Assembly (NCBI GenBank): GCA_031295725.1
Contig: JAUMNV010000123.1
Location: 1-57,755 of the forward strand
DNA length: 57,755 nucleotides
From: Collinsella sp.
GTDB taxonomy: Bacteria; Actinomycetota; Coriobacteriia; Coriobacteriales; Coriobacteriaceae
Reading direction: 5' to 3'
Positions 16,310 through 25,709 of this stretch are shown piece by piece (positions within the stretch are counted from its first letter, which is position 1; the number at the start of each line of letters is the position of its first letter). The notes below the pieces were generated by a model. It was not told where the DNA came from, ran no database searches, and worked only from the letters and a program-made list of their open reading frames with translations. The position numbers and the translations under genes were made by a program.

Positions 16310-17308
16310 ATGACCCATTGCAATGACCAGCTCATCGACCAACTGCTCACTCAAGCCGAACAAGAGGGGCGCTGCCTGATTCCCCCGAGCACGGCGATCC
16401 GAAAAGCGCTCCTTCGGCGCACCAGCGGCACGGTTGTCTCGCCCATGCCGGGGTTGTTTGCGCGAAAAACGCGCTGGGATGAACTCAACCGAGCGCAACG
16501 CCATTGCGAAATCCTCCGCGCCCTTGCGATCATCCATCCCGATTGGACGTTCTGCTCGTTTTCGGCAGCTTGCCTGCTGGGGCTCGAGGTCTCGTGGCGA
16601 CACCTGAACGTCGTGCATGTTTGCAGCTCGACAAAGCCGTCGGCTCGTCCGGGCGCACATATTCAGCGACACCAGATTGAGCCAGCCGGAGCAATACGCA
16701 GAGCCGGCATATCGGTAACGCCGCCCATCCAAACGGCCACAGATTGCCTGCTGCAAACTGGTTTTGCCGACGGCATGCCCATTGCCGATTCGGCGATCTC
16801 AAAGCTCGGCCTTGCGTCGGAACAGCTGATAGAGGCCGTTGAGCAACGAGCGACTGCCCGCAATGGTCGCGCGATTCGCACCGCCCTCACAACGCTTCGA
16901 TATGCCGACGCCCGCGCCGAGAGCGGCGGGGAATCGGTCGCCCGAGCCATCATGATCGAGACGGGCTTTGCGCCCGACTGGCTTCAATACGAGCTGAAGG
17001 ACCCCTTCGATTCGGCCAAGCCCATACGAACGGACTTTGCCTGGGAGCGCCAGGCGCGGGAACTCACGCTGGGCGAGCTCGACGGGCTCATCAAATATAC
17101 CGACCAGACCATGCTGGCCGGACGCACCACCGCCGAGGCGCTCGTTGCCGAACGACAGCGCGAGGCGCACCTATCGCTCTACGGTCACCCTCTGCTGCGC
17201 TTTACCATGAACGAGGTCCGCTCGGCAGGAATACTCGCCAAAAAGCTGCAGACGGCAGGCATCCGGCAGACCGCTCTACCGACATGGCTCAACGATATTG
17301 AGCTGTAG
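16310..17308 (+). CDS. AbiEi-like protein with DUF559-type nuclease-like C-terminus
   Basis: The 332-residue protein resembles actinobacterial proteins annotated as AbiEi-family antitoxin-domain proteins. The N-terminus (residues 1-60, ending near PGLFARKTRWDEL) is the winged-helix-like part. The C-terminal half carries RAESGGESVARA, RTDFAWE and ELDGLIKY, the conserved acidic/basic residues of a Vsr/DUF559-like fold. AAAGGAGG precedes the ATG by 9 bases. No AbiEii nucleotidyltransferase partner is adjacent, so it is an orphan or acts alone. Function beyond fold is not established. Confidence 0.7.
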   Translation: MTHCNDQLIDQLLTQAEQEGRCLIPPSTAIRKALLRRTSGTVVSPMPGLFARKTRWDELNRAQRHCEILRALAIIHPDWTFCSFSAACLLGLEVSWRHLNVVHVCSSTKPSARPGAHIQRHQIEPAGAIRRAGISVTPPIQTATDCLLQTGFADGMPIADSAISKLGLASEQLIEAVEQRATARNGRAIRTALTTLRYADARAESGGESVARAIMIETGFAPDWLQYELKDPFDSAKPIRTDFAWERQARELTLGELDGLIKYTDQTMLAGRTTAEALVAERQREAHLSLYGHPLLRFTMNEVRSAGILAKKLQTAGIRQTALPTWLNDIEL

Positions 17309-17343
17309 GAGCTGCTGAGCTTATGCCCGCCTGCCACCAAGCT

Positions 17344-17606
17344 GGGACACACTTTCCGGTTGGCAGCACCCGCGGAAACCATGTCCCAAATTGAGCGCTC
17401 AAAACGGGATGTACTTTCCAGATGGCATGCCTAGCGGAAACCGTGTCCTGGAATCAAGGCCTAGAACGGGACAGACTTTCCGGTTGAAGCGCCCAGCGGA
17501 AACTGCATCCCGGAATAGACGCTCAAACTGGGACGCAGTTTCCGGTTTCCTGCTGTTCCGGAAAGTGCATCCCATTCTGGAGCCGAATTCCGGGACGCAG
17601 TTTCCG
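17344..17606. repeat. Dyad array C: alternating inverted 15-mers, exact 62-bp period
   Basis: Forward motifs start at 17344, 17406, 17468, 17530 and 17592. Reverse motifs start at 17373, 17435, 17497 and 17559. Forward-to-reverse gaps are all 14 bases and reverse-to-forward gaps all 18, giving an exact 62-bp unit. The array fills most of the gap between the convergent AbiEi-like and xdhD genes; no gene is seen from 17309 to 17727. Confidence 0.93.
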
Positions 17607-17727
17607 TATGCGGAGGCGCTCCAAACAAAAGGCCCCGGCTCGCGATGGAGCTGGGGCCAAAGGCGCAGCATATGCAGTTGATATTGAGCGCGAACAGCCC
17701 ATCAGCAATGGTCGTCCGCACCCTACC

Positions 17728-20505
17728 CTACCCGCGGTTACGGACGCGGCTGTAGGGCGTATCCACCATGGGCAGATCGGGACGCAGCTTGCCGTCAAAC
17801 GCGCGGTAGGCGTTCTGCACGGCGGGCGCCGTGGGGATCGTTGCGATCTCGCCGATGCCCTTGCCGCCGTATGCCACGGGCAACAGCTCGTCCTTCTCCA
17901 CGTAGATAGCGTGGATATCCGGAATCTCGGGTGCACGGAACAGCCCGAGCGTACCGTACCTTGCCTGGGGCACGCAGTCCTTGAGCGGCCAGTCCTCGGT
18001 AAGTGCGTAACCCATACCCATGAGCACACCGCCTTCGATCTGACCCTGGATGGAGATGGGGTTGACCACCTTGCCGGAATCGTGCGCGGCATAGACCTCG
18101 CTCACGCGACCGTCATCATCCAGAATGACCACATGCGTGGCAAAACCGTAGCAGATGTGGCTCTTGGGGTTGGGAACATCCGCGCCCAGCTTGTCGGTCG
18201 GCTCCAGATACACGTAGCCAAACTCGCATCCCTCGAGCGCCTTGATGGCGGTCGCGGGATCCTGAGGATGCATACCCTGGCCGGCGACGAGTTCCTGCGT
18301 GCGCAGCTGGTAGGCGCGACCGTCGTCGTACTCGATCTTGACGCCGTCGCCATGCGCGCTCACGGGAGCATCGGGCGCAGGCTTGCCGGCCTCGATGCCA
18401 ACCATGGCATCGCGCAGCAGGAAGGCGGCACCGCGCACGGCCTCGCCGGTCACGACCGTCTGTCGCGAGCCAGACGTGGTGCCGGAGTCGGGAGCGTTCT
18501 CGGTGGAGCACTCGCCATTGGCAATGCAGCGAAGCGGCAGGCCGCACGCCTCGGCAACGTCTTGCAAAAAGACGGTATTGCAGCCCTGGCCGATGTCGGA
18601 TGTGGCGGCATAGACTACGGCCACGCCGTTCTCGACGCGAATCTTGCAGCGACCGGCATCGGGCAGGCCCACGCCCACGCCGGCGTTCTTCATGGCGCAG
18701 GCAATGCCGGCGTGGCCGGGATGCGCGTAGTAGGCATCCTTGACCTCGAGCAGCGTCTCCTTCAGCGCCGTGGAGCAGTCGGCGATCTGACCGTTGGGCA
18801 GAACCTCGCCCGGCTCGATGGCGTTACGGTAGCGGATCTCCCACGGATCCAGGCCGACCTTCTCTGCCAGCAGGTCGATCAGGCTCTCGAGCGCAAACTC
18901 GGACTGGCAAACGCCAAAGCCACGGTACGCGCCGGCGGGCGGGTTGTTGGTGTAGTAGCCAAAACCGCGAATGTCGGTGTTCTGGTACTTGTAGGGGCCG
19001 ACGGCATGCGTACAGGCGCGCTCGAGCACCGGACCGCACAGCGATGCGTAGGCGCCGGTATCAAAGTTGATCTCGCAGTCCAGACCGGTAAAGTTGCCCT
19101 CGGCGTCGCAGCCCAGCGTAAAGGTGCCGTCCATGGCGTGGCGCTTGGGATGGAACGCGAGCGACTCAGCGCGCGTGAGCTTGCACTTCACAGGACGCTG
19201 GAACTTATAGGCAGCAAGCGCGGCCAGGTGCTGGATGGACACGTCCTCCTTGCCGCCAAAGCCACCACCCACGAGCATGGTCTCGACGACCACACGCTCG
19301 GGCTCGCTATCCCAGCCAAACATGTGGGCGCACTCTTTGCGCGTGTCGTAGGCGCCCTGGTCGGTTGACTGCACCTTGACGCCGTTCTTGTACGGGAAGG
19401 CGACGGCGCACTCGGGCTCCAAGAAGGCATGCTCGGTAAAGGGCGTGGTAAAGCGCTGCGTCACGGTAAAGGCGCTCTCTGCCAGCGCCTTGGCGGCGTC
19501 GCCGCGAGTCACGTGACGGCTCTGGCACACGTTGTCCTTGAGCTCCACCGTGTTGCCAAAGGCAAAGAAGCTGTCGTGCAGGCGCGGGGCGTCGGCAGCC
19601 CTGGCCTCGACAATGTTACGCACGGGCTCCAGCGGCTCGTAATCGATCTTTACGAGCTTCTTGGCCTTCTCGAGCGTCGCCTCGTCCTCGGCAACCACCA
19701 GCACGATGGCGTCACCCACGCAGCGGGTGATATCGCCCTGGGCGATCATGACGTCCCAGTCCTGGATAAGGTGGCCGACCTGGTTGACCGGCACGTCCTC
19801 GGCGCGCAGGATACCCACCACGCCGGGCAGGGCCTCGGCCTTAGAGGTATCGATGGAGAGCACGCGGGCGCGCGGGTACTTGGAGCGCACGACGCTGGCA
19901 TAGGTCAGGCCCGGCTGATCGAGCTCGTCGATGTCGTCGGGATACTTGCCCTCGCCGAGCACCTTCTTGCGCACGTCAATACGGAAGGCGCGCTTGCCCA
20001 CGCCGTAGTCATCGCCGCGCTCCAGGTCCTCGTCGATCTGCTTTTCGCCGCGGAGCACCGCAGCGGCCAGCGAGATGCCCTCGATAATCTTTTTGTAGCC
20101 GGTGCAGCGACAGACGTTACCGCGAATGGCGTACTTGATCTGCTCCTCGGTGGGCTCGGGGTCCTCGGCGATGAGCGCCGCACCCGCCATGACCATGCCG
20201 GGAATGCAAAAACCGCACTGCACGGCGCCCACGGCGCCAAAGGCGTACACAAAGGCCTCGCGCACGTCCTCGGGCAGGCCCTCGACGGTCACGATGTTGC
20301 GACCGGCGGCAAGAGCGGTGGTCAGCACGCACGCCTTGACGGCTGCACCGTCCACATGGATGGTGCAGGTGCCACAAGCACCTTCGGAGCAGCCGTCCTT
20401 GGCGGAATGGATATGCAAGTCGTCGCGCAGGTAGCGCAGCAGCGGTTTGTTTTGGGTCGTCGTGCGCTCGACGCCGTTAACGGTAAAAGTGAATTCCTGT
20501 GCCAT
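17728..20505 (-). CDS. xdhD: Selenium-dependent-type xanthine dehydrogenase, fused 2Fe-2S and molybdenum domains
   Basis: This 925-residue molybdenum hydroxylase is close to E. coli XdhD (956). The N-terminal plant-ferredoxin cluster uses Cys39/44/47/59. The second 2Fe-2S cluster uses Cys97/100/132/134 (QCGFC, CRCTGY). The molybdopterin part shows GGGFGGKED, AGAYRGFG, DIGQGCNT and KGIGE with the catalytic glutamate near the C-terminus. It should hydroxylate xanthine-type purines. There is no FAD domain, so electrons must leave through partners, plausibly the adjacent polyferredoxin and YgfK. It is the last gene of the leftward purine operon. A labile selenium ligand is known in this family but cannot be seen in sequence. 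Confidence 0.9.
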   Translation of the reverse strand: MAQEFTFTVNGVERTTTQNKPLLRYLRDDLHIHSAKDGCSEGACGTCTIHVDGAAVKACVLTTALAAGRNIVTVEGLPEDVREAFVYAFGAVGAVQCGFCIPGMVMAGAALIAEDPEPTEEQIKYAIRGNVCRCTGYKKIIEGISLAAAVLRGEKQIDEDLERGDDYGVGKRAFRIDVRKKVLGEGKYPDDIDELDQPGLTYASVVRSKYPRARVLSIDTSKAEALPGVVGILRAEDVPVNQVGHLIQDWDVMIAQGDITRCVGDAIVLVVAEDEATLEKAKKLVKIDYEPLEPVRNIVEARAADAPRLHDSFFAFGNTVELKDNVCQSRHVTRGDAAKALAESAFTVTQRFTTPFTEHAFLEPECAVAFPYKNGVKVQSTDQGAYDTRKECAHMFGWDSEPERVVVETMLVGGGFGGKEDVSIQHLAALAAYKFQRPVKCKLTRAESLAFHPKRHAMDGTFTLGCDAEGNFTGLDCEINFDTGAYASLCGPVLERACTHAVGPYKYQNTDIRGFGYYTNNPPAGAYRGFGVCQSEFALESLIDLLAEKVGLDPWEIRYRNAIEPGEVLPNGQIADCSTALKETLLEVKDAYYAHPGHAGIACAMKNAGVGVGLPDAGRCKIRVENGVAVVYAATSDIGQGCNTVFLQDVAEACGLPLRCIANGECSTENAPDSGTTSGSRQTVVTGEAVRGAAFLLRDAMVGIEAGKPAPDAPVSAHGDGVKIEYDDGRAYQLRTQELVAGQGMHPQDPATAIKALEGCEFGYVYLEPTDKLGADVPNPKSHICYGFATHVVILDDDGRVSEVYAAHDSGKVVNPISIQGQIEGGVLMGMGYALTEDWPLKDCVPQARYGTLGLFRAPEIPDIHAIYVEKDELLPVAYGGKGIGEIATIPTAPAVQNAYRAFDGKLRPDLPMVDTPYSRVRNRG

Positions 20506-20517
20506 GGTGATTCCCTT

Positions 20518-20997
20518 CTACACGCCGGCGGCGATGCCGGTGCGGTCGTGGATGGCGCCATGCGGGCAGACGACGGCGCACATGCCGCACGACAGGCAAT
20601 CCGCACCGTCGATATGGGCGCAGTTGTCCTCGATGCGGATAGCGCCGGCAGGGCACTTTTTGGCGCACATGCCGCAACCGATGCAGCTCGTGTCGCAGAC
20701 CTTGCGCGCAATGGCGCCCTTATCGGTGTTGTTGCAGCGCACCAGAATGTTCTGGTAGCCGGGGACGAAGGCAATCACGCGCTGCGGGCACGCCACGCCG
20801 CACAGGCCACAGCCCGTGCACTTGGAGCGGTCCACGCGGGCGATGCCATCGACCAGCGCAATGGCGCCGTGGGGGCAGGCCGTGACGCAGGCGCCACAGC
20901 CAATGCAGCCTTCGCTGCAGTGGGCGTCGCCGCCTGCGGAGGCGCAACCGCTTCCGCAGGCAACGTAGGCCACGTTATGTTGAATGGATTTGGCCAT
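20518..20997 (-). CDS. Polyferredoxin with four 4Fe-4S cysteine sets
   Basis: This 159-residue protein has four CxxCxxCxxxC(P) motifs: CIGCGACVTACP, CTGCGLCGVACP, CIGCGMCAKKCP and CLSCGMCAVVCP. A Cys/Gly-rich N-terminal stretch (ACGSGCASAGGDAHCSEG) may bind another centre. It is soluble and lacks a leader. It lies 12 bases before xdhD and 11 bases after ygfK, so all three are likely translated from one mRNA. The context suggests it carries electrons between XdhD and the flavoprotein YgfK. Confidence 0.88.
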   Translation of the reverse strand: MAKSIQHNVAYVACGSGCASAGGDAHCSEGCIGCGACVTACPHGAIALVDGIARVDRSKCTGCGLCGVACPQRVIAFVPGYQNILVRCNNTDKGAIARKVCDTSCIGCGMCAKKCPAGAIRIEDNCAHIDGADCLSCGMCAVVCPHGAIHDRTGIAAGV

Positions 20998-21008
20998 AAG
21001 AGACTCGC

Positions 21009-24008
21009 CTATTTCTTAAGAAGGTACGAATAGTTGTCGCGCACAGCCCTGATGGTCAGGCGGACGGCCTCGGGAAGACCGGTGTTGACGGCATCGACCG
21101 AGACGGTGCGGACCGTGCCGGCGACGCGAACCTTAAAGTGGTCCTCGTCCACGGCCAGGAAGCCCTCGTTCTCGGAGTTCTCCATGTCCTCCTCGCTCCA
21201 GAACAGGGTGAGCTTGTCCTTGTAGGGACGACCCTCCTGGTAAGGGCAGAACACGGCGCAGTTGCCGCACTCGTTGCACATGCCGTCGACATGGACGACC
21301 TGATGCTTGGCCAGGCCCGGCACCTTAATTGCCACGTTGGCGCGGTTGGGGCACACGTCGCAGCAGACCTCGCACACCGAGCCGCAGCCCAGGCAGCGAG
21401 TCTTGGTGCAGTTGCGCTTGTCGCGGCACAGCGACCCCTTGCGCTCGTAGCAGGTATCCTCGCGACCGGCCTGAGCATTCTGGTCGGCGTACTTGTTAAA
21501 GTCCACACCGGCGATGGCACGGGCGACCTCGGCGGCGTCGGCAATAGCCTCGACCACGGTAGCAGGACCGCGACGGCAGTCACCGGCAGCCCAAACGCCC
21601 TCGACGCCGGTGGAGGTGGCGGCAAGACGGCCGCGACGGTCGTGCTCGACGCCCGCGGCATCGTACAGGCTGGCATCGATGCCCTCGCCCACGGCGCAGA
21701 TCACCGTGGTGGCGGGAAGCTCGATGGTCTCGCCCGTGGCGACGGGGCTGCGACGGCCGCTTGCATCCGGCTCGCCAAGCTCCATAACGTCGCAGGTCAG
21801 CACGGCGCCGTTAAGCGCCTTGGGGGCCAGCAGCTCGCAGAACTCAACGCCGTCGGCAAGAGCAAGATCGAGCTCTTCCTCGTCGGCGGGCATCTGCTTC
21901 TTGGTGCGGCGATACACCAGGCGCACGTTCTTCACGCCGGCCAGGCGCTTGGCCACGCGGGCCGCGTCCATGGCGGTGTTGCCGGCGCCAATGACCACGA
22001 CGTCCTCGCCCAGCTCGAGCTTCTCGCCCTTCTTGGCGGCCTCGAGGAACTCCAGCACATCGAGCTCGGCGCCCTCGCCCAAGCCCGCAGAGCCGGGCAT
22101 CCAGGCACCGGTGGCCACGACCACGTCGGTAAAGCCTTGAGCCTTGAGTTCGTCGATGGAATCCACGCGAGCGTTGAGCTGCACCTTGGCGCCAAAGGCT
22201 AGGCAGAGCTCGGCATCGTGGGAGATATCGTCGCTCGCGATGCGGAACTCGGGAATCACGTGACGGACCACGCCACCGAGAGAGTCGCGGGCCTCGAAGA
22301 TGGTGACGGGCACGCCGGCACGCGTCAGGAAGAACGCCGTCGCCAGGCCGGCCGGGCCGCCGCCGATAACGACAACGTTGCGCTCGCCGTCGTTTGCGAT
22401 GGCCTGGGCACGCAGCTTGGGCAGCACGGCGGTCATGGCCTCGCGGGCGGCCTTGAGCTTGCTGGCGCGAATCTGGGCGCCCTCGGGCTCGTAGAACGCA
22501 CGCTCGCAGGCACGGCCGCAGGGATGCGGGCAGATGGTGCCGGTAATGAACGGCAGGGCGTTGCGCTCGATGATGATGTTGAGTGCGTCCTCGTAGCGGC
22601 CCTCGTCAACAGCCGCCAGATAGGCGGGAATATCCTGCTGGATGGGGCAGCTCGTGCGGCACGGCGTGGTAAAGCAATCGGAAAGCGGGCTCTTGCCGGC
22701 GACCTTGCGGTCGGGTAGCGGGCGCAGCGGCTTCTTGTAGAGCGGGTTGGTGAGCGAGTCGGTCTGGATCGCGGTCACGGCCTCGAGCGAGACGCCCTCA
22801 AACGGCTTGCCGTCCAGATCGGTGAACTCGCCGGCCATCTGACTAAAGCGCTCGTAGCCACCGGGCTTGAGCACATCGGTCGCCAGGGTGACGGGCCAAA
22901 TGCCGGCGTTATACAGGGCGCGGATGTTGTAGACCGTGGCGCCGCCGGAGTAGCTGATGCGCAGCTTGCCATCGAACTGCTCGGTAATGCGGCGGGCAGC
23001 CTCGATGGTCAGCGAGAACAGCGAACGGCCCGACATGTACATCTCGGTGGAGGGCAGCTCGTCCCTGGTCACGTCGACGGGGAACGTGTTGGTCAGCTTG
23101 ACGCCAAACTCCAGGCCGTGCTCGGCGCACAGGGCAATCAGGCGCTCGAACATGGGCACGGCGTCGCCCCACTGCAGGTCCTCGCGGAAGTGCGTGTCAT
23201 CGAAGACGATGTAGTCAAAGCCCAGCTCGTTCAGACGCTGGCGGGCAAACTCATAGCCCAGCAGCGTGGGGTTGCACTTGATGTAGGTGTTGAGGCCCTT
23301 CTCGGTGATCAGATAGGTCGCGATGCGCTCGATCTCCGCCGGCGGGCAGCCGTGCAGGGTAGACTCGGTGATGGAGTTGGAGACGCGTGCCGGGATGGAT
23401 TCGACAAATGCGGCGTCGACATGCTCAAACTTGTCCAGGTTGGCAAGCGCCCATGCGCGGCACTCATTCCAGACGTCAGAGCCGCTGGCGTCCTTCATGC
23501 CCTCGATGTAGGCGTCGACCTTGGGGCTCTTAATGCCCTCCAGGTCATAGCCCACGGACATGTTAAAGACAAAACCGTCCGGGCTGCCCAGGCCGTACTC
23601 GCGAGCGATCAGGTGGCAGGCAAACCATGCCTTCACGTACTCGGCAAAGGCCTGCGGAACCTCGAGCTCGGTCGACCACTCGCAGTTGTAGCACTCGTCC
23701 TGCGCCACAATGCAAGGTTTGTTAACGCACTTGGAGAGATCCTCGCCGTCCATAACCTGAACGGTCTTGAGCTCAAAGAAGCGGGAACCGGCCACGTAGG
23801 ATGCCACGATGTTCTGGGCAAGCTGCGTATTGGGGCCGGCGGCCGGGCCAAACGGAGTCTCGATGCGCTCGTCAAAAATGGGAAGCGCGCCCTCCTGGTT
23901 GGTCGTAACCATCTTGCGCACGCCAAAGACGGCGCCCTGAGTCTTGTGCTCCTCGATGATCCAGTTCATCAGTTGCGAAAACGGGATCGGCCTCATGATG
24001 TCGCTCAT
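21009..24008 (-). CDS. ygfK: YgfK family iron-sulfur flavoprotein oxidoreductase
   Basis: This 999-residue protein (E. coli YgfK 1032) has a dihydroorotate-dehydrogenase-like N-terminal half. A GltD-like half follows, with CFTTPCRTSCPIQQD and ICPHPCGRACERAF cysteines, an FAD loop VVVIGGGPAGLATAF and an NAD(P) loop VVIGAGNTAMDAA. A C-terminal ferredoxin part has CLGCGSVCEVCCDVCP and CNECGNCAVFCP. The ATG at 24008 (MSDIMRPIPF) follows GAGGAG; a longer frame to 24056 lacks a site. YgfK is annotated as a putative selenate reductase subunit, but in urate clusters it more plausibly reduces a purine-derived intermediate or accepts XdhD electrons. The last point is inference. Confidence 0.92.
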   Translation of the reverse strand: MSDIMRPIPFSQLMNWIIEEHKTQGAVFGVRKMVTTNQEGALPIFDERIETPFGPAAGPNTQLAQNIVASYVAGSRFFELKTVQVMDGEDLSKCVNKPCIVAQDECYNCEWSTELEVPQAFAEYVKAWFACHLIAREYGLGSPDGFVFNMSVGYDLEGIKSPKVDAYIEGMKDASGSDVWNECRAWALANLDKFEHVDAAFVESIPARVSNSITESTLHGCPPAEIERIATYLITEKGLNTYIKCNPTLLGYEFARQRLNELGFDYIVFDDTHFREDLQWGDAVPMFERLIALCAEHGLEFGVKLTNTFPVDVTRDELPSTEMYMSGRSLFSLTIEAARRITEQFDGKLRISYSGGATVYNIRALYNAGIWPVTLATDVLKPGGYERFSQMAGEFTDLDGKPFEGVSLEAVTAIQTDSLTNPLYKKPLRPLPDRKVAGKSPLSDCFTTPCRTSCPIQQDIPAYLAAVDEGRYEDALNIIIERNALPFITGTICPHPCGRACERAFYEPEGAQIRASKLKAAREAMTAVLPKLRAQAIANDGERNVVVIGGGPAGLATAFFLTRAGVPVTIFEARDSLGGVVRHVIPEFRIASDDISHDAELCLAFGAKVQLNARVDSIDELKAQGFTDVVVATGAWMPGSAGLGEGAELDVLEFLEAAKKGEKLELGEDVVVIGAGNTAMDAARVAKRLAGVKNVRLVYRRTKKQMPADEEELDLALADGVEFCELLAPKALNGAVLTCDVMELGEPDASGRRSPVATGETIELPATTVICAVGEGIDASLYDAAGVEHDRRGRLAATSTGVEGVWAAGDCRRGPATVVEAIADAAEVARAIAGVDFNKYADQNAQAGREDTCYERKGSLCRDKRNCTKTRCLGCGSVCEVCCDVCPNRANVAIKVPGLAKHQVVHVDGMCNECGNCAVFCPYQEGRPYKDKLTLFWSEEDMENSENEGFLAVDEDHFKVRVAGTVRTVSVDAVNTGLPEAVRLTIRAVRDNYSYLLKK

Positions 24009-24157
24009 AATGAGCTCCTCTCTGTAACGCCCGGCGAGACCGCGCGGCGGGCGCAAATACGGTGTAGCGCTAGCACAGCGCCGGCGACCCCGCGGAGGCC
24101 GCCTATACGCGCGTCAGATGCGGCGAAACATCCGGCGCGCGTGAATCTACTTGTGAA

Positions 24158-25513
24158 TTAGTAGGTGCGATCGTTGAGCGTGCTCCAGAGCTTCTTGGAC
24201 TCGGCCATGGTCCACGCGTTGATCTTGTCCTCATCAATGCCAACGAACTCGCGATCCTTGTACAGGACACGGCCGTTGATGATGGTGGTGCGGCAGTTTT
24301 TGCCCATCATGCCAAAGAGCATGTGGCCGTCGATGTTCTCCTCGCTCAGCGGCGTAAAGGGCTTGTAGTCCATAACGATAACGTCGGCGGCAGCGCCGGC
24401 CTCGAGCACACCGAGCTTGCGATCGAAGTACTTGCTGGCCATCTTCGCGTTATTCTCGAACAGCATCGTCATGGCCTCGCACCAGCCCACGTTGGGCATA
24501 GCGGCGTTATGGCGCTGAATGATTAGGAAGACCTTGAGGCTCTCGAGCATATCGTGGGTGTAGGCGTCGGTGCCCATGCACACGGGGATGCCGCGGCGGA
24601 AGAACTCGAGCACGGGGGCGCAGCCCACGGCGTTGCCCATATTGGATTCGGGGTTGTTGACGAGCCAGGTGCCGGACTCCTTGACGATATCCATCTCGGC
24701 AGGCGTCACGTGGATGCAGTGGCCCAGCATGGTGTCGGGACCCAGCAGGTTGTGCTGCAGCAGGCGCTCGACGGGGCTGATGCCGCCGCGGTTGAGGCGG
24801 GAATCCCACACGTCGTTCATGCCCTCGCACACATGGATGTGGAAGCCGGTCAGGCCGTTGTTGGCCTCGGCCATCTTATCCATGGTCTCGTCCGAAAGCG
24901 TAAAGGTGGCATGTCCGCCAAACATGGCGGCGATCATGTGGTTGTCGTTATCGCGACGCTCCTTGGCGGCCCACTGGGCAAACTCGGCGTTCTCGGCAAT
25001 GGCCTGGTCGCATTTTTCCTGGCCGCGGCGATCGGAGACCTCGTAGCACAGGCACGAACGCATACCCAGCTCCTGCGCGGCGTCCTTAATGGTAAAGAGG
25101 CTTCCCGGGATCTCGCAGAAGCTCGCATGGTGATCGAAGATCGTGGTGACGCCGTCGCGGATGGAATCCAGAATCGTGGCATAGGCGCTGGCCTTGGTGC
25201 CGTCGAGCGTCAGGTTGTCGTCGATCTTCCACCACTGCTGCTCAAGATTCTCCAGGAAGTTGGTGGGGTTGCAGCCCTTAATGGCAAGGCCGCGGGCCAG
25301 ACCCGAGTAGATGTGGGTGTGGCAGTTGATAAGTCCGGGCATGATGAGGTTGCCCTGGGCGTCGACGTACTCGGCATCCGGGTACTTGGCCTTGAGCTCG
25401 CGCTCGGGGCCCACTTCGACGATCGTATCTCCGTCAATGGCGACCGCACCGTTGGGAATGAACGGAGTCTGAGCGTTGCGGGTAAAGACGGAACCGTTAG
25501 CGACCAGAAGCAT
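24158..25513 (-). CDS. ssnA: SsnA amidohydrolase
   Basis: This 451-residue member of the metal-dependent amidohydrolase superfamily is close to guanine and chlorohydrolase-type deaminases. INCHTHIY places the HxH metal ligands at His65/His67. Later ligands sit in GFHIHVCEG, LGHCIHVTP and GTDAYTHDM. The ATG at 25513 follows AAGGGAG with a 7-base spacer, while an ATG at 25531 lacks one. SsnA accompanies ygfK and xdhD in enterobacteria and gut anaerobes and is thought to open or deaminate a purine-derived ring. A 149-base GC-rich spacer precedes ygfK. Confidence 0.92.
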   Translation of the reverse strand: MLLVANGSVFTRNAQTPFIPNGAVAIDGDTIVEVGPERELKAKYPDAEYVDAQGNLIMPGLINCHTHIYSGLARGLAIKGCNPTNFLENLEQQWWKIDDNLTLDGTKASAYATILDSIRDGVTTIFDHHASFCEIPGSLFTIKDAAQELGMRSCLCYEVSDRRGQEKCDQAIAENAEFAQWAAKERRDNDNHMIAAMFGGHATFTLSDETMDKMAEANNGLTGFHIHVCEGMNDVWDSRLNRGGISPVERLLQHNLLGPDTMLGHCIHVTPAEMDIVKESGTWLVNNPESNMGNAVGCAPVLEFFRRGIPVCMGTDAYTHDMLESLKVFLIIQRHNAAMPNVGWCEAMTMLFENNAKMASKYFDRKLGVLEAGAAADVIVMDYKPFTPLSEENIDGHMLFGMMGKNCRTTIINGRVLYKDREFVGIDEDKINAWTMAESKKLWSTLNDRTY

Positions 25514-25662
25514 AAATGCTCCCTTCAACATCAGGGGCGGGGTTTGACACCTCTGACATGGCGGAAGTGCGAAGCGCCGGCCTACACCGGAAACGGGCCC
25601 TCTCCCGTCAACGCTTCACCAAAGGGACGAGCCCTTTGAAGTGCGGCTTGGCGCCGCATGGC

Positions 25663-25692
25663 GCCGGCGGACGAGGCGATGCGTCCGCCGGC
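25663..25692. terminator. Hairpin between permease and ssnA
   Basis: GCCGGCGGAC (25663-25672) and GTCCGCCGGC (25683-25692) form a perfect 10-bp stem just after the permease stop. A GGCGCC/GGCGCC dyad lies beside it. No U-run follows, so partial attenuation within the operon is more likely than full termination. Confidence 0.5.
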
Positions 25693-25709
25693 GAATAGCA
25701 CCGAATTGG

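Noticed and set aside
14069..17606. CRISPR arrays
   Set aside because: Motifs alternate in orientation, gaps are only 14 and 18 bases, and the 18-base gaps are themselves conserved; no cas genes are present.
14036..17721. Short open frames within the arrays encoding repetitive peptides
   Set aside because: They are open in several frames because of the repeat unit, lack ribosome sites and change with repeat number; they are not genes.
21009..24008. Assigning selenate respiration from the YgfK name
   Set aside because: The gene neighbourhood is purine degradation; no terminal reductase of the respiratory type or membrane anchor is present.
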